In this document: in pieces, positions 55,511 to 64,000 of the stretch
Layout of the letters: each line of letters opens with the position of its first letter
How positions within the stretch are numbered: position 1 is the first letter of the stretch
Assembly: GCF_950023065.1 (NCBI RefSeq)
Contig: NC_088679.1
Location: forward strand, 20,460,001-20,524,000
Direction: 5' to 3'
Origin: Planococcus citri
Taxonomy: Eukaryota > Arthropoda > Insecta > Hemiptera > Pseudococcidae
Length of the DNA stretch: 64,000 nucleotides
Made by a program: the position numbers and the translations under genes
The notes under the pieces: generated by a model
Databases searched by the model: none
Seen by the model: the letters and a program-made list of their open reading frames with translations, nothing else
What the model was told of the DNA's origin: nothing

Positions 55511-55980
55511 CGCTAGCAAAAAGCTAGCAAATTTTACGCTAGCGCAAATGGTGCCTGTTTTTGAGACACTTTTTTAAAAAAATGCTAGCAAATCAGTTGC
55601 GGTTAGGTCGCATCAGCTTAGCAGAATTGCTTCTAAACAGCTGGCGTAGAGCTAGCAAAAAGCTATCAAAAAGCTAGCATTTTATGGACCGGTTCTGCTA
55701 CGCAAGTGCAACTAAATCTCAACTCAAAAGCGCTAGCGTAAATCTAGCAAAAAGCTAGCGTTTTATGGAATCGGTTTTGCTACGTAAATGCGATCAAATC
55801 TCAACTGCAAAGCGCTAGCGTAAAGCTGGTAAAAAGCTAGCATTTTACAGGATCGTTTTTGCTTCGTAAAGGCGACTGATTCAGGACTGATTTGCTAGCA
55901 TTTTTTTAAAAAAGTGTCTCAAATTCCGGCACCATTTGCGCTAGCGTAAAATTTGCTAGGGTACAGCGAGCAATTAGCTG
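55511..55980. mobile_element. GCTAGC-rich foldback element
   Basis: The arms are exact inverse copies over long stretches (CTAGCAAATTTTACGCTAGC from 55524 and its inverse ending at 55959; also TTTAAAAAAATGCTAGCAAA and its inverse). The interior has three direct ~83-bp units with AAAAGCTAGCRTTTTA and GGTTTTGCTACG. No target duplication is identified. Confidence 0.8.
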
Positions 55981-56606
55981 GCTTTGATTTATTCCGAATA
56001 AAAATAAAAATAGGTACACCATGAACTAAGTACAAAAATATTTTTATTCGAAAAAAGAACTCAGTAACTTACAGAAATAGATTGGCCTTAAGACAATTAA
56101 TGCTTTCGAATGTCTATAATGAAAAAAAAATTAACAAGACCATTTTCGATGCAAAAAATTAATTTTTCTCAACAGTGACATTTTTTTTAAAAAATCACTT
56201 TTCATTTTGGTCATCATTAAGTCAAAAATTTCTTTAGCAAGTACTTACAATAATTTTAAAAAACAAAAAAAGAAATGATGCCCAAGCAAAGTGTGGATGA
56301 ACGTTTTTGAAAATTTATCAGTCTAATTTGTAAAAACTGAAATGTTCCAACGTATTAAAAGTTCAAAAAAAAATTATATAAAAAATGACAATAATTGACG
56401 AGTAAAAAGAAAAGAGTTCCAACATAGGTATACAAAGTTACAAAACAAAAAACCGATATTAAAAAAACAAAACGACAATATCAGTAAAAATTATTAAAAT
56501 GAGAAAATGTAAAAAAAAACACTGCAACGAAGAACTACATATTTTGCAAACAACACAACGAAGAACTACACTTTTCGCAGAATTATTTCGAAAATTAGGC
56601 TGTATT

Positions 56607-56665
56607 TCACACGTCTTGTTCGCTTTGCTGAGCAACTCGTCTTCTTTCCTTTTCTTCTGCTGATC
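56607..56665 (-). CDS. Companion exon 6 (C-terminus)
   Basis: 59 nt after TTTCAG. It encodes RSAEEKERRRVAQQSEQDV and ends in TGA. The competing frame through the same bases is longer but breaks the splice phase. Confidence 0.6.
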
Positions 56666-59600
56666 CTGAAATTCAGAACATGGAGTGAAAAGTGAAGAAG
56701 TGCACATTCATGCTAACTGTACGTACTAAAATTACTTACTATGTGCGCCTGCAAACCTTTTCATGGCCTTACTAAGGGCTACCGAAATGTCTTTCTTGGA
56801 TGCTTTGAGGTCCTGTGTTTCAATGGCATCTATATTGAATTTTAAAAAAATATAAAATTATTTGAAAAATATAAGCATGGTGTTTCAACAGAATTTTTCA
56901 AGCGAAAATCTCCACTTTTTCACTGCCTTTTTTAAAACTTTGTAGAACACATTTTCAGAAAATCATAACCTTTCCCCCCTCCATATGTTCCGAACATTTT
57001 TTCAAATGTATTATTCAAAGAACGTCATCTTTGAAAATAGGTGGGTCATTCCATGTCAAATCAACCAAAAAAAGGCGATTTTGAAAGTCATGTCTTTCGA
57101 TTTCGCTCAATTTTTTTTTTACAATATCTACCCACCCAGTAAGTAAGAAAGCCGCAATCAGTTTGGTCCCAGCCCCCTCTGGGGGTGGGTGGGGTGGCTT
57201 CCATTATTTTCACATTGTCTAGAGATACTCAACTTCAGCAGCCCATGCCTCCAAAACTATGATACTAAGTGGGAGCTACCATTTAAAATTTTGAAAAAAT
57301 TTCCATAGATGTACATTTTGATACTTTTTTGAAATATTTAGGTTTCGAGATGGGACTCTTGACGGAGGGGGAGCACCCCCACCCCCCATTTTGGATGAAA
57401 CGTTCAAAAGAAAATCTGGGGCATGTGATATATCGAATTCTATGTTTTTGGTGACGCTGAACACGAATATGACGTCAGATTTTTGAATTGAATCCATGCA
57501 CGGCCCCCAGCACCTCCTCAAAGGGGTAACCCCCCCAAAAAAAGATTACATTTGTGTGACACATGTAATAGTATGTTTTCGATATCGCTGAACACGAATA
57601 TAGCCATAGTTTTTTAAATCGACCTCACCCATGGCCCCCAGAACCTCCCTCAATACGTCAATAGGTAAAAGTCCAAAAAAATTGTTGGGGGCCGTGGATG
57701 GGGTCAAATCAAAAATCTGACGTTATATTCGTGTTCAGCATCACCAAAAACGTACTATTCCACCTGTCGCACGAACAAAACACTTTTTTGAACTTTGACC
57801 TCCTTTGGGGAGGTGCCAGGGCCCATGAATGGGGTCCAATTAAAAATCTGACGTCATATTCGTGTTCAGCGTCACCAAAAACATAGAATTCGATATATCA
57901 CATGCCCCAGATTTTCTTTTGAAAGTTTCATCCAAAATGGGGGGTGGGGGTGCTCCCCCTCCGTCAAGAGTCCCATCTCGAAACCTAAATATTTCAAAAA
58001 AGTATCAAAATGTACATCTATGGAAATTTTTTCAAAATTTTAAATGATAGTCCCACTTACAGCGCCATTTTGAAATTTGAACTTTCAAATTCAAAGTTCA
58101 ACTTTCAACTTTTGAAAACTTCAAAATACTTTAAAAAGTTCAAAATTCAATGCTCTTTTGAGCTGTGAAATCAGTTTTGATAAAAGTATCATAGTTTTGG
58201 AGGAATGGGCTGCTGAAGTTGAGTATCTCGAGACAATGTGACAATAATGGAAGCCCCCCACTCACCCCCTGAGGGGGCTGGAGCCAAACTGATTGCGGCT
58301 TTCTTACTTCCTGGGTGGGTAGATATTGTAAAAAAAATTTGAGCAAAATCGAAGGACATGACCCAAAAACGTTGGTTGAGTTGACATGGAATGACCCAGG
58401 TGTGCTATTTTACAATTTCAACGCAATCAGGAACACTGGATGAAGCATTGGCAAAAGCTCTCCAAAATCAATATTATTTTTGATTTCAGAAGTTGATTTT
58501 GTTGACCTCTGTATGTACTCAACAGTATTTCTTTGCAAATTTCAATTTTGAACAAGAAAATGGGCTTCAGTGAAGCGAAGGAGACAATTTTCAAAAATTC
58601 ACTAATCAGTAACTTGAATAGTGTTATTCTTACACAAGAAGTTGATTTTGCTAGTCTTCTACATTTTATAAATTCAAATAGCATTTTTTTTTACCAATTT
58701 CAGAAAAAAAACATAGGCTTCAGCGAAGCGACGACGGGCAAAAGCTCTCAAATATTTATAATTCAAAAAAGTATTCAACATAATATTTGATGCGAAAATT
58801 TAAATTCATTTCTCTCAGCTTTGGCATTTTTCCAGATTGGAAGAATAATTGTTCAGAAATTCAAATTTGGAATAAAATGGACCAGAAGCAAAGCGAGACA
58901 AAAGCTCTGGAAAAAGTGAGATTTGAGAAGTGAAACAACGTTGCTCTCACAAAAAAATGGATGTAATTAGCTTACCGAATATCTCCTTCATGATCAACGT
59001 GGTGGTTATGTTTTTTTTGTTATGTTGCCCATTCGTGTTGTATTGACTAACAATTTCTGGCTCAAAGATTTCCGGTAGAATCAACTTCATTTTAGTATTC
59101 GCGTCACTTCCTCGATTACCCGCAAATTTTAGGAACGATCTCTGTGAAACCAAAATTATGCAAAATTGATTACTTAGATGATTTTAAATGACACTAAATA
59201 TTGAAAATTATATTGTCTGGTTCTTACAAAAGCAGAAAGATATTGTTTGTCGTTTTCTAACTTTCCATCAACTTCTTGGACGCCTTCCTCGTTTCGAATC
59301 GTAAAACCTAGTTTCACCCTCCACGGCATATATTTCTTGGAGGGTGATAATATTGGCGTTTTCTGGATTTTTTCTAACGTTGTTTTCTGAGGAGTACCAT
59401 TCGCAGATTTTCGATACATCTTTGTTGGTGTGTTATCGGGCGAGTTATTGACTTCGAAACATCCGAGTGAGGCTTCGCACAATTGTTTTATTGCAGTGAG
59501 CCGTTCGAGTTTTTGTTTGATAATCCCTGTATAACATTTTAGCAGAAAACATTCACTAAATACTATTTACATTATTAGGGTAGGTATTTCTCAAAAGTAC

Positions 59601-61073
59601 ATTGATTCATCAAAAGACCTTGAAAAATTCAAAAATCAAGAGAGGGTTTAGTGTTGGTAGGTAGTTACCATTTTTTGAAAATTAAAGAAAACCAGTCTAA
59701 ACAGTTGGAAAAGGCAATTTTTGGAAAGTTGATTCTTTCAGTGAAAATTTTCGTGAAAAGTTGGTGACGATTTGACATCAAATTTGAAAAAAATTGCAAG
59801 GGGAATTTCTGGTGCATAAAATTGAAAGCAAGGAGAGGGAGTGATTATTACCATGACAAGACAAAGGTTGCAAGGAAAGCGACGAATTGGTCAAAAACTG
59901 TATTCATAAAAGATTATTCAAAATTAAAAAGTAATAAGAGTGAGGAGGTCAGCTTTGTAACTTGTTATCACTGTTTGAGCTTTGAGCAAAATGCGGATGA
60001 ATAATGTGAAGAATTAGAATCATCCTTTAGCACGAAATGTTTTTAAGGGTGGAGGAGAGGGGAGGGTCAAAATTTGTTCAAATCAGAATTTTTCAATTTT
60101 CAAAGAAACCTAGAAAAAAATGAATTAAGCTCAACAGAGAGAAAAAAGGCGAATAAATAGTTTTATAATGACTGAAATAATGAAAAATGCAAGATTTTTT
60201 GCAATTTTGAGAAAGGTTGGGCTGTTTAGCAATTTCAGCAAAAAATCAAGAGTCTGAAAAAAGGATTCCTGGAAATATTAGCAATAAGCAGAATTTTTCT
60301 ATAACTTCGTCAGATACTAGAGTATACATAGTGACCTTGATTAGGGGAACCTTAAGAATGAAAAAAAATCAAAGTACTCGTACCTAATAAAAGAAAAAAA
60401 TGAACGGAATTTCAAGTTTTTGGAATCTTTCATGCCTATCTAAATTCGAAAATTTATCATGCCTATCAAAATTCGAAATTTATCAAACTTACTATCGTTT
60501 TCCTCCAAGTTATGCATCCGTTTAGACATTTCATTTTGACCGTTTTTTATATCAATGAGATGCTCAATGATTGTAGAAAATTGATCACTGCTGGTTGATG
60601 TTCTGACAAAATCATTTTTTGAGGGTGGCATAGGATCAAATAAAGAAACATCAGCAGATTTCTTTCCTTTGTCCGACGACGTCATTGACTTTTCAGCAGA
60701 AGACATCATAGCTGCAGCAGATGAACGCTCGTTTTCCAAACTACTCAACGCCGTGTTGGCTTCATCGAAATCATCTAAAAAATTGCCATTTTATAGAAAA
60801 TCTGCGTCTCAATTCATCTAAACTTCAAAAAATTGAAAAACTCTTACCATGTTCGCTGCATATGATCGAGTACTTATATTTTTTCCACTTAATATCAGGC
60901 CGCGATTGATCCTTTGGAACTGTAGTAAACAAGGAAAGCAAGTCTTCGGGTGTTGTCTTATTTTTAGGAAACATGTAGTTCTTTATTGTACGGTCGTCGT
61001 TGACCCATATGGAAGGGAGAACTAATAGAGCTTTATCAGGTTCTTCGATAACAACAAATCGTTTCTTGTCCAT
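56607..61073 (-). CDS. Companion protein of the EnSpm/CACTA-like transposon, six exons, 373 aa, possible BEN-like C-terminus
   Basis: Exons 61073-60848, 60774-60493, 59526-59228, 59141-58976, 56829-56740 and 56665-56607 join with every phase closing (1122 nt, TGA stop). Residues 1-75 form a compact domain with KRFVVIEEPDKALLVLPSIW and WKKYKYSIICSE, as in small N-terminal domains of proteins that accompany insect EnSpm-type transposases. Residues 76-169 are Ser-rich with a predicted helix (HLIDIKNGQNEMSKRMHNLE). Residues 170-269 are basic and proline-containing. Residues 270-354 (MKLILPEIFEPEIV, NTTT-like turn, KDISVALSKAMKRF) resemble a BEN domain, a DNA- or chromatin-binding fold; this is tentative. 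It lies 142 bp behind the transposase in the same direction. The frame is open upstream of the ATG to an acceptor at 61106, so the true start may be in an earlier exon. Confidence 0.65.
56740..56829 (-). CDS. Companion exon 5
   Basis: 90 nt between CAATATAG and GTAAGT. It encodes DAIETQDLKASKKDISVALS and KAMKRFAGAH. It is separated from exon 4 by a 2.1-kb intron that holds a foldback element. Confidence 0.65.
57042..58398. mobile_element. Foldback element (subfamily B) in companion intron 4
   Basis: It starts TGGGTCATTCCATGTCAA and ends with the exact inverse. The arms are inverted copies with GGTCCCAGCCCCCTCTGGGG against its inverse at 58262-58280. An inner pair of inverted blocks has TCGAAACCTAAATATTTCAA and CGTGTTCAGCGTCACCAAAA (57330-57480 against 57855-58045). 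It lies wholly inside an intron, so it does not break the gene. Confidence 0.85.
58976..59141 (-). CDS. Companion exon 4 (start of BEN-like region)
   Basis: 166 nt between GTTTCACAG and GTAAGC. It encodes MKLILPEIFEPEIVSQYN and TTTLIMKEIF, a pattern reminiscent of BEN helices. Confidence 0.7.
59228..59526 (-). CDS. Companion exon 3
   Basis: 299 nt between TTATACAG and GTAAGA. It encodes IIKQKLERLTAIKQLCEAS, then TP-rich sequence (NTPTKM, GTPQKT, SPSKKY) and LGFTIRNEEGVQEV. Confidence 0.7.
60493..60774 (-). CDS. Companion exon 2 (Ser-rich, coiled-coil-like end)
   Basis: 282 nt between TTTTTTAG and GTAAGT. It encodes DDFDEANTALSSLENERSS, a polar Ser-rich stretch and an amphipathic helix ending NLEEND. 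Confidence 0.65.
60848..61073 (-). CDS. Companion exon 1
   Basis: It begins with MDKKRFVVIEE and ends in phase 1 at GTAAGA. A strong acceptor (T9CAG) lies 33 bases before the ATG and keeps the frame open, so this may be an internal exon. Confidence 0.65.
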
Positions 61074-61215
61074 AATTCTGTGAAACGTATATTTTCCTGA
61101 TTTTCCTGAAAAAAAAAGATCAGTTTAAGTACATAGGTAACTAAGTATCTGTAAATTGTGGACACATTTGACAAAAGACAAATTGGTTTATGAGAGCAAA
61201 TGTATCAAGGTATAC

Positions 61216-63309
61216 CTAAAACATTTCAGCAAGGACGTATGCGCCTTCGTGGTTGAAACTTGGAAACGCAAAGCATTTTGTTTGAAACTTTTCAATGCCA
61301 TATGATCGGAGATTTTTCTCGAGATTCCTTGCCTCATAAATCCCAACTTCGTCAGATTTCCAAGGAATATCGTACAATGAGTCTACCTCCATGAATTTTT
61401 CACCAATTATACAAATTCTCGACTCATTAGTGATAGGATTCACTACCTCTATAAAATCCTTTATTCTTATAAAACTTCCATCCTTCAATTTACAGAAGCG
61501 ATCACCATCTCGGTCACAACGTAATGTAAAATTTCCCATGTGAACTCGTTGATATGCATTCACGATTTCTCTTTCTGATGATGAGGAGAACATTTGCTTA
61601 TGCAGTTTATGAGGATGTGATATTTTTACCTTAGCACTTTCAGATTTTTTTTCTGTTACTTTGAGTATTTCACTGTAACGATTAATTATTTGCATCAAAG
61701 GCGCATTCCCAGATCTGAAGAGTTTTTTAATTACTGATAAAAAGTTCTCAAAAGGAAATGCCGAAAAAGAGTCTGGCGAACCAAATACCCTGCAATCTTC
61801 GGCAAAATGAATCAGTCCATGTAGGTTATGGTTTATTAGCGACTTGTGATAAAGCGTAGAAAAAGTGGATACAAACTTCTGAATGATTTCCTGAGCTCTG
61901 TCTATTTTATTTTTAAATAGTAACCTAATGGCAAATTGCAAGTGTTGAAAGTGTTTCAATTTTTCTGTCGGTAATACACCAATAAGTACAGCAGTACCAT
62001 AATATAATAAAAACGTTCTGAACTCTGTGGCTTTCCATCTTTTATACTCATCGATACTTCGAGGATGTCTGACGAACTCTACAGGGCAAAAATTTGCCAC
62101 GGTTTTTAGACGATTGTTTAAAATATCCTTTGGTGTTTTTTTTAGAACTCGTCTCGATATTCTAGGAATTGATTGCATCCATAATTCAATCAATTTTTTC
62201 ATAATTCCTAAACATAACAAATGCATATAGTCATAGGGTACCATATTGATAGGATCAAAATTCGGAACATCCATTAGTAATGACCTTGTGTGACAGAAAG
62301 GATTGTTTTCACATTTCTCAAAATCATCTCGTGTTCTTTTAGAAGCATTTAGATCTTTGAAGTAGGTACGATTTTCACATGTACGTCCGCGTACTCGGCA
62401 CTTGACACAACTGTGAAACCCCGTATGACCTTTCAAGTTCATCAAGAAAGCCTTTGCTGGGGCATCTGCACATATCGCTTTTAATTTGAAACTATACTTT
62501 TTTTCACGAACACACAATCCATTATCATAAAGCTGGGTTACTTCAGTCACAAATTTCTTGAGAAAATCGTTTGAATCGTCAGGTTTTGAGTTGCTGATGA
62601 ATATAGCAACCATAAAAACTTCGAAATTCTGAACATGGGCTAAAATGGGCCAAGCTTGCACGGTAGATGATTTGGCCAACGGAAGCCCATCAACATTTAT
62701 GATAATTTCTATTGTACTGCTGCATAAATCAAAAAAAGCAGATGGATCTTTCGCTGAATTTAATACATTCTGTATACCAAAGTAGGCCAGATTTCCATTT
62801 TTAAGGGTTTCTAAATTATAATCAATTTGGTTGGATCGAGTTCCTAGAATTGATCTAAAATCTTTGGGCAAACATTCTGCAATAGGTACGCTACTATTTA
62901 TAATTTCGAGCAAATCATTGCCCGTACTTCTGGTCACACGATGTTTTACAGCCCACACTTTCAACTTTTCTCTAAATTGAACAGCACAACTTGATGTAGG
63001 ATTTTCTTGAATATTAAAGTCATTACATATATCAGTCTCAAAAGATTCTGATGAAGAGAACTGCATGTTTTCATATGCATCAAAGTCATCAGATGATAAA
63101 TTTTCATCAGAGTCAGTACTGTTTGATGAAGCATCACTCATTTCAGATTCATCCGAACTTGAACCTTCACAAGATGGCATTCGAGGTAGGTTTACACGTG
63201 ATGTTGAAATAGTAGACGAGTTGGGATTTATCAAGTCGATCAAACTGGTAGAGGCATCGAACGATTTATGCTTATAAGATTTGGAAATTGAATCAACTGG
63301 GGGTTTCAT
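61216..63309 (-). CDS. Transposase exon 2 (catalytic core)
   Basis: 697 codons from MKPPVDSISK to AYVLAEMF and a stop. It carries the whole transposase core and no frame break. Confidence 0.85.
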   Translation of the reverse strand: MKPPVDSISKSYKHKSFDASTSLIDLINPNSSTISTSRVNLPRMPSCEGSSSDESEMSDASSNSTDSDENLSSDDFDAYENMQFSSSESFETDICNDFNIQENPTSSCAVQFREKLKVWAVKHRVTRSTGNDLLEIINSSVPIAECLPKDFRSILGTRSNQIDYNLETLKNGNLAYFGIQNVLNSAKDPSAFFDLCSSTIEIIINVDGLPLAKSSTVQAWPILAHVQNFEVFMVAIFISNSKPDDSNDFLKKFVTEVTQLYDNGLCVREKKYSFKLKAICADAPAKAFLMNLKGHTGFHSCVKCRVRGRTCENRTYFKDLNASKRTRDDFEKCENNPFCHTRSLLMDVPNFDPINMVPYDYMHLLCLGIMKKLIELWMQSIPRISRRVLKKTPKDILNNRLKTVANFCPVEFVRHPRSIDEYKRWKATEFRTFLLYYGTAVLIGVLPTEKLKHFQHLQFAIRLLFKNKIDRAQEIIQKFVSTFSTLYHKSLINHNLHGLIHFAEDCRVFGSPDSFSAFPFENFLSVIKKLFRSGNAPLMQIINRYSEILKVTEKKSESAKVKISHPHKLHKQMFSSSSEREIVNAYQRVHMGNFTLRCDRDGDRFCKLKDGSFIRIKDFIEVVNPITNESRICIIGEKFMEVDSLYDIPWKSDEVGIYEARNLEKNLRSYGIEKFQTKCFAFPSFNHEGAYVLAEMF

Positions 63310-63571
63310 CTGAAATGATTGAATTTTGACATTAAAAGATATAAGCATTTGGCAAATTATTATTCAAGTGTACATCGGTACAATGTAATTAAAGTACCTC
63401 GACGGATGAAAATTTCGCCAAGTCTTTTCCAATTTCTCTGTAAAACCTTGCTGAACACACTTCAGTTTTTTTCTTCCCCTTATACAGATAAAAACGTTTC
63501 TTCTTCTTGAACCCTTTTTTTGATGGAACTCTCATCCTCGATTCTCTCAAATTTCTCAAATTTCTCAGCAT
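61216..63571 (-). CDS. EnSpm/CACTA-like DDE transposase, two exons, 755 aa
   Basis: Exon 1, 63571-63398, encodes 58 residues rich in Lys/Arg (MLRNLRNLRE..., KKGFKKKKRF), a likely nuclear signal. Exon 2 runs 63309-61216 after TTTCAG. Then comes an acidic Ser/Asp-rich stretch (DSDENLSSDDFD), followed by the transposase core: INVDGLPLAKSS with a likely first catalytic Asp, ICADAPAKAFL with the second Asp, a zinc-binding-like FHSCVKCRVRGRTC, the conserved VPYDYMHLLCLGIMKKLI, and AFPFENFLSVIKK with a candidate Glu. This layout matches insect EnSpm/CACTA-type transposases as I know them. The frame is uninterrupted, so the protein could be functional. Numbering from the exon-2 open frame (starting at 63348) puts these at about 220, 295 and 534. 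A domesticated gene is an alternative. Confidence 0.82.
63398..63571 (-). CDS. Transposase exon 1 (basic N-terminus)
   Basis: 58 codons from ATG to GAG at a GTACTT donor, phase 0. The 88-bp intron to the next exon ends CATTTCAG. A longer unspliced exon-2 frame begins at 63348 but adds only 13 non-conserved residues. Confidence 0.65.
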
Positions 63572-64000
63572 GTTAAGAACAAATAAGACAGTAATCTAGA
63601 ACGTGCAGTAGAGTATCGAAACAATGAAAATTTTCAACAATACCGCAACTGCAGAAAATTCAAAATATGTACCTATGCTCCAAGTTGGTCAATATTCTTG
63701 ATCTACGTAATTACTCGCGTATTGTAGAATGGAACTGTGTGTATCATGAGCTCACCTTTGATTGGAAGAAATAACAAAAAAGGATTATGATCAAGAATGG
63801 TTCAATCGAAAAGGTACCTCGGATAATGATAAGAAAATCAGTTCTCGGTTTCATTTTGAAAATATGTTTAGGAGTATTCTTGAAGAACCGAAAAAAATTA
63901 TAGAACTGAAAAAAATGTCGTTTATTTTCCTTCTCTCACCTCTGCGAAAAATTGTGTTTTTCACGCGAAAAATTCTCATTCATCTACAATTGATCAAAAT
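63572..64000 (-). promoter_or_regulatory. 5' flank of the transposase, window end
   Basis: Expected to hold the promoter and, further out, the element's terminal repeat. I find no CACTA-type terminus here, so the right end probably lies beyond the window. Confidence 0.35.

Noticed and set aside
56459..56707. 82-codon frame at the end of the companion gene
   Set aside because: It uses the other frame of the last exon and breaks the phase required by the preceding exon; the chosen frame ends at a nearby TGA.

Overview
The window is AT-rich eukaryotic DNA with spliced genes (GT-AG introns) and abundant non-autonomous transposons and minisatellites. The gene content (a bride-of-sevenless receptor, an SLC18-type vesicular transporter, a two-gene EnSpm/CACTA-like transposon, an RTE-clade LINE) fits an insect. 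The many TAGGTA/TACCTA words are reminiscent of some hemipteran or lepidopteran genomes, but I cannot name a species. All exon joins were made by hand from reading frame, splice signals, intron phase and family alignment from memory. I see no rRNA, no credible functional tRNA and no CRISPR array.

Layout. (1) 2488-10537, plus strand: the 3' three exons of a boss gene (class C 7TM receptor; 670 residues visible, N-terminus outside the exons I can find). Its last intron holds a dead RTE-type LINE. (2) 10538-15059: convergent intergenic DNA with a degenerate ~370-bp tandem repeat split by a TTAA-flanked MITE. (3) 15060-48654, minus strand: a complete SLC18 (VMAT/VAChT-like) gene of 12 coding exons, 500 residues, spread over 33.6 kb. 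Every splice phase closes. Its long introns consist largely of minisatellites (27-, 29-, 58-, ~58-60- and 94-bp units). Transposons inserted into these arrays can be delimited exactly, because neighbouring repeat units show the empty site. Intron 1 also holds a ~5-kb element with 14-bp terminal inverted repeats and a near-identical ~0.9-kb inverted duplication. (4) 48655-56606: intergenic DNA with a large foldback element whose loop carries a Helentron/HINE-like element, a GTTCGCGAAC palindrome-rich array and a GCTAGC-rich foldback. (5) 56607-63571, minus strand: a two-gene DNA transposon module, an EnSpm/CACTA-like transposase (755 residues) followed 142 bp later by a six-exon companion protein (373 residues) with a possible BEN-like C-terminus.

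How they relate. The boss and SLC18 genes converge tail to tail and need not be functionally linked. The transposase and companion are read in the same direction with short spacing and probably serve one element. The SLC18 protein keeps the family fold and several charged residues but has lost two conserved membrane aspartates (TM1 Asp to Asn48, TM11 Asp to Gln408), so its substrate may not be a classical monoamine. The repeats suggest that 27-30-bp minisatellites have repeatedly arisen and expanded in the introns of this gene and have then been hit by hAT-like, TA-target and foldback elements.
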